From Pseudolachnospira sp051055405 (GTDB taxonomy: Bacteria > Bacillota > Clostridia > Lachnospirales > Lachnospiraceae), in NCBI RefSeq assembly GCF_051055405.1, contig NZ_CP167068.1, positions 2,170,001-2,234,000 of the forward strand: 64,000 bases of DNA, in the 5' to 3' direction. Positions 1 through 7,991 of this stretch are shown here, in pieces. The notes under the pieces were generated by a model that made no database searches, had not been told where the DNA came from, and saw only the letters and a program-made list of their open reading frames with translations. How positions within the stretch are numbered: position 1 is the stretch's first letter; the number at the start of each line of letters is the position of its first letter. Position numbers and translations under genes: made by a program.

Positions 1-50
1 TCTTCCTGGCGTGCTTCCACCATTGCATGCAGTTCTTGTTTTTGACTCAT
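1..50 (-). CDS. 5' end of a gene truncated by the left window edge
   Basis: An ATG at 50 on the minus strand is preceded by a textbook AGGAGGAG ribosome-binding site and opens a frame reading MSQKQELHAMVEARQEE up to the window edge. It begins 21 bases after the stop of the PucR gene, so it is probably co-transcribed with it. Too little is visible to assign a family. Confidence 0.6.
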   Translation of the reverse strand, partial: MSQKQELHAMVEARQE

Positions 51-71
51 ACACTCTCCTCCTGGATCTTT

Positions 72-1514
72 CTATTTTTCAATTGTCATAAATTCCAGCT
101 GCATCAACAGTTCGATATAGGAAAGATCTCCCAGCACATCTTCTTCTCGATATCCAAATCGGGTTAACATTTTTTTCAGCCGGTATTTCACGGAATTTGG
201 ATGAATTCCTTGAATATTTCCTACATCGACAATGTTTCGTAGTAAAATGTACATGCGCAGCGTCTCCAGAAAGCTCCTATCTTCTTCCTGAAGGGAACGC
301 ATTCCCGTCTCTCCAAACAGTTGCCGTCGGTATTCCAAAGGCGCATAAGATAAAAGGTAGAGAAGCGGAAGCTCATCCACCGAATACATTCCTTCCAGAT
401 AAGCCAACGTGCTGACCATATATTTGATGGATTCCAGTTTACTGATCAAATTTCTCTTTTCCATACTGACTTGGGAAAAGACAAAAAGCTCTGGTTTGAT
501 TTTATCCATCATTTCTCGATAAACGGGATACACCTCGCAGGTTTTATGAACTTCGTCGGGAATCAGTATAATACAATAATTCAAATAGTCGTTTCTTTCA
601 TATATAATATAGGGACCTCCCAACTCCCGTTCAATATCCCGAAAATCCTTTTTCTTCATCAACACGCAATACATAGGCTTATCCCCCAGGTCGCCAGTAA
701 AGTGTTTTCCACGAATACTATATGGATTCGTACAATACCGGTCCAGCGTCTTCGCCATTGCCGGAGCAATTTTATAGAATAGCTGAAAAGCCGAACTGTC
801 CAAAAGCCGGCTAACCGTATAGGCGATAACCAACGCCTTCTTTCCAAAATGCACGACTATGGAATGAGTATCGTCAATACGAATTGTAATTGGAGAAGCA
901 AAAGATCGCACATTTTCTTGACATACAGACTGAACCTTTGCCATGATCATCGCCACGGTCACGTCTGGCAAATCACCGCTATAAACGGTATCTGTACTGA
1001 CAATCAGAGGCACTTGCAACAAACCGCTTACTTTCCGACGGAAATTCTCGATATTCTCGTCTTCCTGGAATTCCGTGAAAATATTCAAGACATCCGGCAG
1101 CTGCTGATTTGTCCCGCTCGAAAAAAGATTGTGTGCTAAAAGCCCATATTCTGAAATAATATTTCCCCATCCAGTACCTTCCGGAATATAGACAATTGGA
1201 AACTCATACCGGTTTCCCAGCTCCAAAATTTCCTCGTCAATCACGCCTCCCAGATTTGGCGCAGGCATGATTCCCAATCCTGCGCAGCGGCACTCTATCA
1301 TTTCCCGAACCATCTGTATCCGGTTTTCTTTATCGTTTCGCATGCTCCAAAAGGTTGTCAGAAAGAAACTCCCCGGAACAAGGAAATCACGAATCGCCGG
1401 GTAAGGCTCTTCGGTTACCTCAATCTTTTTAATATTATTAAAAATACCACCATGCCCCGCCGTAATACAACTCTGTCCTAAAGACGGCAACTTCAAAAAA
1501 TCATTTACTTCCAA
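72..1514 (-). CDS. PucR family transcriptional regulator
   Basis: 480 aa DNA-binding regulator. The N-terminal 130 residues resemble the PucR sensory domain, the middle is a variable linker, and the C-terminus (about 385-470) carries the PucR-type helix-turn-helix with the hallmark HPNSVKYRLKKM. Members of this family control purine, amino-acid or other nitrogen-compound catabolism; the ligand here is unknown. The start is a TTG with an AAAGGTG ribosome-binding site 7 bases upstream, so the level of translation may be low. It lies downstream of the metalloenzyme/binding-lipoprotein pair and a predicted terminator, and just upstream of the gene entering the left edge. It may regulate either neighbour (inference). 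Confidence 0.85.
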   Translation of the reverse strand: MEVNDFLKLPSLGQSCITAGHGGIFNNIKKIEVTEEPYPAIRDFLVPGSFFLTTFWSMRNDKENRIQMVREMIECRCAGLGIMPAPNLGGVIDEEILELGNRYEFPIVYIPEGTGWGNIISEYGLLAHNLFSSGTNQQLPDVLNIFTEFQEDENIENFRRKVSGLLQVPLIVSTDTVYSGDLPDVTVAMIMAKVQSVCQENVRSFASPITIRIDDTHSIVVHFGKKALVIAYTVSRLLDSSAFQLFYKIAPAMAKTLDRYCTNPYSIRGKHFTGDLGDKPMYCVLMKKKDFRDIERELGGPYIIYERNDYLNYCIILIPDEVHKTCEVYPVYREMMDKIKPELFVFSQVSMEKRNLISKLESIKYMVSTLAYLEGMYSVDELPLLYLLSYAPLEYRRQLFGETGMRSLQEEDRSFLETLRMYILLRNIVDVGNIQGIHPNSVKYRLKKMLTRFGYREEDVLGDLSYIELLMQLEFMTIEK

Positions 1515-1605
1515 GCGTTACACCTTTCTCTCACAGTTTTCTACTCCAAGGTTCCCACATTTTAAGAAAAAATTTTCTCTGCGAGATTCTCGCGCTTTCC
1601 TATCA

Positions 1606-1667
1606 TAAAAATCAGGGGAAGGATTCGTATCCCCAGGTTTCCTTCTGGAAAAACAAGCTCCTTCCCC
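1606..1667 (-). terminator. Intrinsic terminator after the M29/NicX-like gene
   Basis: Nine-base arms (plus strand 1615-1623 and 1659-1667, GGGGAAGGA/TCCTTCCCC) with a smaller CCAG/CTGG stem in the loop are followed on the minus strand by TGATTTTT. The position between the stop at 1701 and the PucR start fits a terminator for the upstream operon. Confidence 0.65.
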
Positions 1668-1700
1668 CCATCGGTCTATAATGATGTATTACCTAATGTA

Positions 1701-2750
1701 TTACTTGCCCAGATCTCTTGCATACTGTACGATTTCCGGCGTAGGTCCTACTACAACGCCCTTATCCAGAACCTGTACGCCATCGATCCATACGCTGCAG
1801 TTCAAGCAGATACCATCCGAATGGCAGGCGCCAGGGATTCCCTGCTCGCCAATATCGGATACCAAGCAGCCGCCTACATTACCGAAGCCCCACTCGGTGC
1901 AGCCCCAAACACGCTCGTCTTCCACGATATCGCCGGAAAGTTTTGCGTTAGGTCCAAAGCCGTAAGCCAGATGCGCTACACGGAACATCTGCGGATCATT
2001 GAAGGAACGAAGCCACTCTTCAAACGCCTGAGCATCCGGTCCACCTTCGATCTTCACGATCTCGCCTTTTTCGATCGTGAATTTTACCGGGCTCTTTACT
2101 GCGCCAAGAGGCGGAGACAGGGTTCCATCTACGATAATGGTGCCATTGATCGTCTCGAATCTCGGAGCCCAAGCAATCTGTCCAGGGAACATCTTGATTT
2201 CGTTTTTGCCTACAAAGCCATCTGCTACCAGATACTCTCTTCCAGGCTCGTTATCAAATTCGATATCCATGCCGTTAGGAGCGGTCACGCGCATATGTTT
2301 GCCGTTTTTGGTGTACTCGGTCATCGCCATGATGAACTTATTCAGCATGATGTTGTCAACCTTGCCGATGTTACGAACCAACAGCTCCGGATGCACGCCA
2401 TTCTGATTCATGTAACGAGGACGGTTGTTCGGATCTTCAATAACCTTGTCGTATACGGTGGAGTAGAAAATCAACTTCGTGTTGTACTCAATCCACGCGT
2501 CGCAGGATTTAATTCCGTTGATCAGAGCTTCCATCGGCATATCCTTATCGCCTGCTTTTCCGCCTGCCGGAGCAGCAATTTTAAGAACCAAAGGTTTTGC
2601 TCCCAGGATAACGGCTGCCTGCGCGGTTGCCTCTACGATTTCCATACTGGATTCCGTATCGCAGGTGATAGCGATAGACTCGCCGGGTTGCAGGTGGAAC
2701 ATGTCACGCAGCAACTTTAGACAAGCATTGGGTAACTCGTATTCGTACAT
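1701..2750 (-). CDS. M29 aminopeptidase / NicX-like metalloenzyme
   Basis: 349 aa cytoplasmic protein without signal peptide. The fold and spacing match the family that includes M29 aminopeptidases and the 2,5-dihydroxypyridine 5,6-dioxygenase NicX. His260, His310 and Asp312 (the latter two in a GACHSDG motif) are spaced 50 and 2 residues apart, close to the iron-ligand pattern recalled for NicX (His265, His318, Asp320). The reaction cannot be decided: peptide cleavage and ring opening are both possible. The start ATG has an AAAGGAGGT ribosome-binding site. It follows a family 5 solute-binding lipoprotein by 46 bases, so the pair probably imports and processes a peptide or similar compound. 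Confidence 0.75.
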   Translation of the reverse strand: MYEYELPNACLKLLRDMFHLQPGESIAITCDTESSMEIVEATAQAAVILGAKPLVLKIAAPAGGKAGDKDMPMEALINGIKSCDAWIEYNTKLIFYSTVYDKVIEDPNNRPRYMNQNGVHPELLVRNIGKVDNIMLNKFIMAMTEYTKNGKHMRVTAPNGMDIEFDNEPGREYLVADGFVGKNEIKMFPGQIAWAPRFETINGTIIVDGTLSPPLGAVKSPVKFTIEKGEIVKIEGGPDAQAFEEWLRSFNDPQMFRVAHLAYGFGPNAKLSGDIVEDERVWGCTEWGFGNVGGCLVSDIGEQGIPGACHSDGICLNCSVWIDGVQVLDKGVVVGPTPEIVQYARDLGK

Positions 2751-2796
2751 ATATGTACCTCCTTTAAAAATATGTTCTCCATCCGTAGACGGTGGA

Positions 2797-4479
2797 TTAC
2801 TTGGTAAACATTAGGTCTGCGAAGATATACATATAACCTTCCAGAGCATTCGGAAGCGCGCCTTCAGTCCGATCTTCCATTGCCGGCCATTTCACGGAAT
2901 TTGTCTGGTATGCCAGCCGCTCTGTAAACTCGCACAGATAAGCGGTCGGACATATCTCGTCGACAATCTTATCCTGAATGACCTTATAGGCCGCATATCT
3001 TTCTTCCGGCTCTACGATACGCATCGCATCCTCAATCATCGTATCCAATTCTTTGCTGTCCAGCCATTCGCCCTGTTCCCAGGTTCCAATGTTCTTCGAA
3101 TGATACCGGGATTCCAGGAAACATCCAGCATCGTCGTACATCGGATTGGCGCAGATCATCAGCATATGAGGAGTCGTATCTACGCTTCCAACGCGGTCAA
3201 TAATCGATACCCACGGAGCCTTTGAAATTTCAATATTTAAACCAATTTCTTTTCCAGCAGCTTGAATCATCAGAGCGATCTTTTCCAAATCCGCCACATC
3301 AGAGTTACAAAGAATCTCTATTTTTTGATTCTGGTAATCATCCGCATACTTAGATGCCGCTAAGTACTCTTTTGCTTTCTCTATATCAAAATTATACTGT
3401 GTGGATTCAGAAGCTCCCAGCACACCGGAGGCTACCGGGCCGACTGCTCTGACAGAATTTACAAGAATATTCTTACATACCGTATCATAATCAATCAGGC
3501 AACTGATTGCTTTACGGAAATTCACATCATCCATAGGAGCCAACTGCGTGTTATAATACACGCTGTAAATTTTATTTCCGGAAAATTCTCCGATCTCTAC
3601 TCCGTCAAGTTTTTCGAGAGCGGCTAATGTCTCTGAACTCTGCCACTGATCCGTGATGTCCAATTCTCCGTTGGTCATCATCGTACGAACGGTAGCGGCC
3701 TCCGTGATCTCCACTAATTTAAAGTTCTCAGGAGCCTGATCATTGGACCATCCCACAAACCAATCGTTGTTTTTCTCCGCCAGGAAATAATCCTGCTGCA
3801 CCAGTTCTACCGCCTTGTAAGCGCCGGAACCAGCATCGTTAAATACCATCCACGATTTTCCATAGTCGCCAAACTCGCCGTAAGGGCCGTCTTTTTTATT
3901 GGCCATAACCAATTCTTCGTTGACGATATAGAGACGAACCAAGGCATCCAAAAACGGTCCAAATGGTTGTTTCAGATGAAATACTACCGTATAGTCATCC
4001 GTCGCTTCCACACTGTCTACCGCATTGCTGAAAAGGTAAGAGACGCCTTCTCCAATGCCCAACAGCCGTTCCATAGAAAATGCTACGTCGCTGGCCTGAA
4101 GCTCGGAACCATCATGAAAAAGAATTCCCTTCTTCAAATGGAACGTATACGTTTTATCATCATCGCTGATTTCCCAGCTTTCCGCTACGCGGGGTTCTAC
4201 ACCGTCTTTTGCTGGAAACACCAAAGTATCGTACAAATTTACTGCCGCAATGAGACTAGATGTAGAAGTTGCAATTGCCGGATCCAAATCCGGTGTACCC
4301 GAAATACCTACTGTTAAAGCCTTACCGCTGCCTGTCTGCGCCGGACTCTCTGCAACCGTCGCTGTCTGGGTGCCATCCCCTTTGGTCCCCTCTGCAGACG
4401 GTGCGTCAGCTTTTCCACAAGCTGACATACTGCACAAAATCATCACCATACACAACACAACACTCCATCTCTTTTTCAA
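2797..4479 (-). CDS. ABC transporter substrate-binding lipoprotein, family 5 (peptide/nickel type)
   Basis: 560 aa extracellular binding protein. A signal peptide ends in the lipobox CSMSAC (lipidated Cys21). The body carries the SBP_bac_5 pattern, including ESWEISDDDKTYTFHLKKGI near residue 100, typical of DppA/OppA proteins. The start is a TTG with AAGGAGGGAG eight bases upstream; no better ATG exists. No permease or ATPase genes adjoin it, so it either uses a transporter elsewhere or is an orphan receptor. The adjacent downstream gene is the M29/NicX-like enzyme, probably in the same operon. Confidence 0.9.
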   Translation of the reverse strand: MKKRWSVVLCMVMILCSMSACGKADAPSAEGTKGDGTQTATVAESPAQTGSGKALTVGISGTPDLDPAIATSTSSLIAAVNLYDTLVFPAKDGVEPRVAESWEISDDDKTYTFHLKKGILFHDGSELQASDVAFSMERLLGIGEGVSYLFSNAVDSVEATDDYTVVFHLKQPFGPFLDALVRLYIVNEELVMANKKDGPYGEFGDYGKSWMVFNDAGSGAYKAVELVQQDYFLAEKNNDWFVGWSNDQAPENFKLVEITEAATVRTMMTNGELDITDQWQSSETLAALEKLDGVEIGEFSGNKIYSVYYNTQLAPMDDVNFRKAISCLIDYDTVCKNILVNSVRAVGPVASGVLGASESTQYNFDIEKAKEYLAASKYADDYQNQKIEILCNSDVADLEKIALMIQAAGKEIGLNIEISKAPWVSIIDRVGSVDTTPHMLMICANPMYDDAGCFLESRYHSKNIGTWEQGEWLDSKELDTMIEDAMRIVEPEERYAAYKVIQDKIVDEICPTAYLCEFTERLAYQTNSVKWPAMEDRTEGALPNALEGYMYIFADLMFTK

Positions 4480-4842
4480 TAAATCTCCCTCCTTGTTCTT
4501 TTATATTTAACCTCTGGGGTTATTTCGCGTATGTGTGCTGCTTATTACTTTGAGAATTTATGCCTTTCGTAAACGACTCTGCTATTTTCCTTATCTTTCA
4601 CTATTTAAAATTATTTTTTGTACTTTCTTAACTAGATAGTCTTTCAACTCCAAATGCCATTCATAGATGTGGCCCAAGAAATAAAGTATATGTTTTTTTG
4701 ATTTGTTCACTTTCTTTTTTGTCTCTTTTTGCTATGTGCTTATTCTATCTGATAAATGCATCTTCTTGCAACATCATTTTTAACTAAATACAAAATTATT
4801 TTTTGTCTCTTTTGTACAATACCTTTTCTTTCTTTATACAAA
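4480..4842. other. AT-rich intergenic region with a repeated 15-nt motif
   Basis: No gene is visible. The 15-mer AAAATTATTTTTTGT occurs twice, at 4607-4621 and 4792-4806, and a relative (AATTTTATTTTTTGT) lies at 5985-5999 in the ald leader. The segment must hold the promoter of the binding-lipoprotein gene, but I could not choose a convincing -35/-10 pair. Confidence 0.45.
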
Positions 4843-4879
4843 AAAGGCAAACCACGGAAAAGTTTCCTGGTTTGCCTTT
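4836..4879 (-). terminator. Intrinsic terminator of the RpiR gene
   Basis: A perfect 12-bp stem (4843-4854 with 4868-4879, AAAGGCAAACCA/TGGTTTGCCTTT) is followed on the minus strand by a U6 run. It lies 27 bases past the RpiR stop codon. Confidence 0.85.
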
Positions 4880-4905
4880 CGAAAATATAGTATCCTCGAC
4901 ACCTT

Positions 4906-5766
4906 TTAATAAAGCCCTAATTCTCCAATAAACCGATCTATCTTCTTTAGTTTTTCCTCATTGGAGCAGCCAATCTTCGCGCTGATCTGCGCACAGAGCA
5001 ATTCCATCGCGAACTGAACTCCCACATAAGAGTTGAAAAAAGTATTACTATCCACATCCACAACAAACTGAATTTCTGCATATTGCGCTAGCTTTGCACT
5101 GGCCTTATCCGTAAATACAATTACCGGAGCTTCCGCCTCACAGGCCATCTCCACCGCTGCCCGATCCATCTCCGAATAACGAGGAAAACTAAAAAGAATG
5201 ACACAATCTTCTTTTGAGATATCGCACATATGGTCAATGACGTTTACCGCCCCATAATTGGTTGCTTTCACATCCGGCAGCATATGCGTAAGTAGGAGAA
5301 GCATATAATCTCCCACACAGGTATTGGCACGGGAAGCCACAATATATTTTCGCCGGCTCCCAATGATCCGCTCGGCTGCTTTCTCAAAAACAGTCCGTGG
5401 ATTATTTTTGAGAACCGACTGGAGGTTATCCAGAGTAATCCGATAATGTCCCTCCATCACATCTGTCTCCGCCCGTTTCTCCATACTCCGAATTAACCTC
5501 TCGGAAGGTACGGAAATGCTGCTGGATAATTTAACGACTTCCTCCTGATAGCTTTTCCGCAAATTTTTTTGGAAGTCCATAAAACCAGTATATCCAAGAG
5601 AGCGGGAAAAACGTATCACAGAAGATTCGCTAACCTGCAGCCGGACTGCAATATCCGTAGAAGTCATAAAGCACGCCTCCGAAAAGTGATCCAAAATAAA
5701 TTCCGCAATTTGCTTACCGGTCTTTGTTAACGTTCCCTTTTTCAAGGCTTCTCTTAATACCTTCAT
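4906..5766 (-). CDS. MurR/RpiR family transcriptional regulator
   Basis: 286 aa. The N-terminal helix-turn-helix (about residues 1-75, with VSESSVIRFSRSLGYTGF) and a C-terminal SIS sugar-phosphate-type domain (about 110-260) define the family. The chosen ATG has AAAAAGGACG upstream; a frame extension to 5877 lacks a ribosome-binding site and homology and was discarded. The gene is divergent from alanine dehydrogenase across a 285-bp region full of dyads, so control of ald and autoregulation are plausible (inference). The SIS ligand is unknown. Confidence 0.9.
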   Translation of the reverse strand: MKVLREALKKGTLTKTGKQIAEFILDHFSEACFMTSTDIAVRLQVSESSVIRFSRSLGYTGFMDFQKNLRKSYQEEVVKLSSSISVPSERLIRSMEKRAETDVMEGHYRITLDNLQSVLKNNPRTVFEKAAERIIGSRRKYIVASRANTCVGDYMLLLLTHMLPDVKATNYGAVNVIDHMCDISKEDCVILFSFPRYSEMDRAAVEMACEAEAPVIVFTDKASAKLAQYAEIQFVVDVDSNTFFNSYVGVQFAMELLCAQISAKIGCSNEEKLKKIDRFIGELGLY

Positions 5767-5835
5767 ATTTCGTCCTTTTTCCTTTCCGGATTCGACTTTT
5801 AAAGGGATTATATCACAAAGGCCGAAAAAAACGCA

Positions 5836-5858
5836 ATGAAACAAAATGTGTTTTTCAT
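5836..5858. promoter_or_regulatory. Dyad ATGAAA-N11-TTTCAT in the rpiR leader
   Basis: ATGAAA (5836-5841) and TTTCAT (5853-5858) form an inverted repeat about 70 bases upstream of the RpiR start. A second dyad, TTGTTA-GA-TAACAA, follows at 5864-5877. These are candidate operator sites, function unproven. Confidence 0.35.
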
Positions 5859-5939
5859 TTTTGTTGTTAGATAACAAATTGGTTTTTACTTATATTTTTG
5901 AATCATTTACATTTTTTTATATTTTTTCAAATTTCCCTA

Positions 5940-5968
5940 TTGCATTTCAAATTTTCCTGTGCTATTAT
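5940..5968 (+). promoter_or_regulatory. Sigma-A promoter of ald
   Basis: TTGCAT (5940-5945), a 17-base spacer and TATTAT (5963-5968) lie 84 bases upstream of the ald start codon. Confidence 0.75.
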
Positions 5969-6011
5969 AAGGCCAATAAAATGAATTTTATTTTTTGTTT
6001 TAAATTATAAA

Positions 6012-6027
6012 TGAAGAATATTCTTCA
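6012..6027. promoter_or_regulatory. Perfect 16-bp palindrome in the ald leader
   Basis: TGAAGAATATTCTTCA is a perfect palindrome located between the predicted transcription start and the ribosome-binding site of ald. A repressor bound here would act as a roadblock; the neighbouring RpiR protein is the obvious candidate (inference). Confidence 0.5.
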
Positions 6028-6051
6028 ATTTTTAAAAACAGGAGGGTAGCT

Positions 6052-7167
6052 ATGAACGTAGGATGTGTCAAAGAGATCAAGAGCAATGAGTTTCGTGTCG
6101 GCTTAACCCCAGACAACGTAGCCGCATACACGGCCCAGGGGCACAAGGTAGCCATCGAAGCAGGCGCCGGGATTGGTTCCGGATATTCCGATCAGGAATA
6201 TGAAGCAGCAGGAGCTAAGATTCTCTCCAGCGCCAAAGAGGTGTGGGATTTCTCGGAGATGATGGTTAAGGTAAAAGAGCCTTTGGAAGAAGAATATGCG
6301 TTCTTCCGCAAAGACTTAATTTTATATACCTACCTCCACCTGGCCGCTGACCGCCCTCAGACTGACGCGCTTCTTCAGTCAGGCGTTAAAGCTGTCGCCT
6401 ATGAAACGCTGACGGAAAAAGACCATAGTCTTCCGCTTTTGGCTCCCATGAGTCAGATTGCTGGACGTCTCAGCATTCAGGAAGGCGCCAAGTGTTTAGA
6501 GAAGCCTTTTGGCGGCTCCGGTATCCTTTTATCCGGCGTACCTGGCACAGAAAAAGCCAAAGTGTTGATCTTAGGCGCCGGTACCGTAGGAGCCAATGCC
6601 TGCAAAGTTGCCGTAGGTATGGGCGCAGACGTCACCATTACCGATATCAATCTGGCCCGTTTGGCCTATCTGGATGATATTTTTGGTTCCCGCATCCAGA
6701 CGCTGTACAGCACAGATGCGCAGATTCGCCGCCAGATGGCACAGGCTGATCTCGTCATTGGTTCCGTCTTGATTCCTGGAAAAGCGGCTCCGAAGCTGAT
6801 CAAAAAAGCGTACCTGTCTGAAATGAAACCGGGAAGCGTCATCGTAGACGTAGCCGTCGACCAGGGTGGATGCTGCGAGACTACTAAGGTTACTTATCAC
6901 GACAACCCGACTTTCGTCGTGGACGGCGTTGTACATTACTGTGTCGGAAATATGCCTGGCGCCGTTCCGCGTACCGCCACCGCCGCTCTGACCAATGCGA
7001 CGCTGCGTTACGGGCTTGCGATCGCCGGCTCCGGATTGGAAGAAGCCTGCCGGAAAAATCCGGTTATCTACTCCGGAATCAACACCTATCAGGGTAAGCT
7101 GACCTGCAAAAATGTAGCGGATAGCTTTGGACTGGAGTATACGGATATCACTTCTCTGATCCACTAA
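6052..7167 (+). CDS. ald: Alanine dehydrogenase
   Basis: 371 aa NAD-dependent enzyme for the reversible oxidative deamination of L-alanine to pyruvate and ammonia. Length and sequence match the family throughout. The catalytic Lys75 (KVKEP) and His96 (YLHLA) fall at the expected numbers. The Rossmann glycine motif LGAGTVGANA lies near 170-180. The start ATG has AGGAGGGTAG upstream. The gene is monocistronic: a promoter and palindrome precede it and a hairpin follows. Divergent transcription from an RpiR regulator suggests induction by a metabolite. Confidence 0.97.
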   Translation: MNVGCVKEIKSNEFRVGLTPDNVAAYTAQGHKVAIEAGAGIGSGYSDQEYEAAGAKILSSAKEVWDFSEMMVKVKEPLEEEYAFFRKDLILYTYLHLAADRPQTDALLQSGVKAVAYETLTEKDHSLPLLAPMSQIAGRLSIQEGAKCLEKPFGGSGILLSGVPGTEKAKVLILGAGTVGANACKVAVGMGADVTITDINLARLAYLDDIFGSRIQTLYSTDAQIRRQMAQADLVIGSVLIPGKAAPKLIKKAYLSEMKPGSVIVDVAVDQGGCCETTKVTYHDNPTFVVDGVVHYCVGNMPGAVPRTATAALTNATLRYGLAIAGSGLEEACRKNPVIYSGINTYQGKLTCKNVADSFGLEYTDITSLIH

Positions 7168-7247
7168 ACATCAAACAAACTGGCATGACGCCCAACGGCT
7201 CCATTGCCATGAATGAAATAGAAAAATGCACATTTGCTCATATGAAA

Positions 7248-7300
7248 GCCGTCGTGCGCCCGAATCCTCCTGGGCTCACGGCGGTTTTCTCCGTTTTTTC
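7248..7300 (+). terminator. Intrinsic terminator after ald
   Basis: A GC-rich stem (GCCGTCGTGCGCCC with GGGCTCACGGC, 7248-7282, one mismatch) is followed by T-rich sequence ending in TTTTTT at 7294-7299. Confidence 0.7.
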
Positions 7301-7319
7301 AAAAAGCCTGTACACATTG

Positions 7320-7348
7320 TTGTAAACGAAAGCATCCGCACCTATAAT
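7320..7348 (+). promoter_or_regulatory. Promoter of the sigma/anti-sigma operon
   Basis: TTGTAA (7320-7325), a 17-base spacer and a perfect TATAAT (7343-7348) stand 82 bases upstream of the sigma-factor start. Confidence 0.7.
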
Positions 7349-7430
7349 AAAAATGTAACCTCCGCGCCTGAAACGGCGCTTATTAGGATGAAGGCCTTTT
7401 AATACAAAAAGAAAGGTGGTGAAGAAAGCC

Positions 7431-7991
7431 TTGGATGATACGAAAATCATTGATCTGTATTTATGCCGCGACGAAACAGCGATTGCACAAACTTCCCAGA
7501 AATTTGGAAATCGTCTGCGCGCCCTCTCTTATGGGATCGTCAATGACCGGCAGACAGCCGAAGAATGTGAAAATGATACCTATATGGCAGCTTGGAATTC
7601 GATTCCGCCCCATGAGCCAAGAAATTATTTTTATGCTTTTTTAGCTCGGATCACCCGACACATTTCTTTAAGCTGCTGCCGTGAACGGAGCCGTTTAAAA
7701 CGCAGCGCGTTTCTATGTGAACTTAGCGCCGAAATGGAACAATGTATTCCGGCTCCCGATGACGTGGAATGCCGAATCGACGATATGACGTTTCAGGAAA
7801 CCATCAACCGATTCCTCCACACTCTCAGTGAAGAAAAAAGAAACATTTTTCTACGCCGCTATTGGTATTTTGATTCCATCGCGTCCATCTCCAAGCGTTT
7901 TTCTCTGACCGAGAGCAAAGTAAAAACTACGCTCTTCCGATGCCGAAGCCAACTGAAAAGCCACCTGGAAAAGGAGGGTTACAACTTATGA
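7431..7991 (+). CDS. Small sigma-70 family RNA polymerase sigma factor
   Basis: 186 aa, containing region 2 (core binding and -10 recognition, about residues 20-90) and region 4 (helix-turn-helix, about 125-180: SIASISKRFSLTESKVKTTLFRCRSQLK), the ECF-like layout. A TTG start at 7431 fits best because AAAGGTGGTG lies 10 bases upstream; the in-frame GTG at 7416 overlaps that site. The opening LDDTKIIDLY resembles a sigma group common in Clostridia. The stop overlaps the start of the membrane-anchored partner, indicating translational coupling. The inducing stress is unknown. Confidence 0.88.
   Translation: MDDTKIIDLYLCRDETAIAQTSQKFGNRLRALSYGIVNDRQTAEECENDTYMAAWNSIPPHEPRNYFYAFLARITRHISLSCCRERSRLKRSAFLCELSAEMEQCIPAPDDVECRIDDMTFQETINRFLHTLSEEKRNIFLRRYWYFDSIASISKRFSLTESKVKTTLFRCRSQLKSHLEKEGYNL

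Noticed and set aside
1821..2720. Plus-strand open frame of 299 codons
   Set aside because: It is antisense to the M29/NicX-like gene and shows no recognisable protein features.
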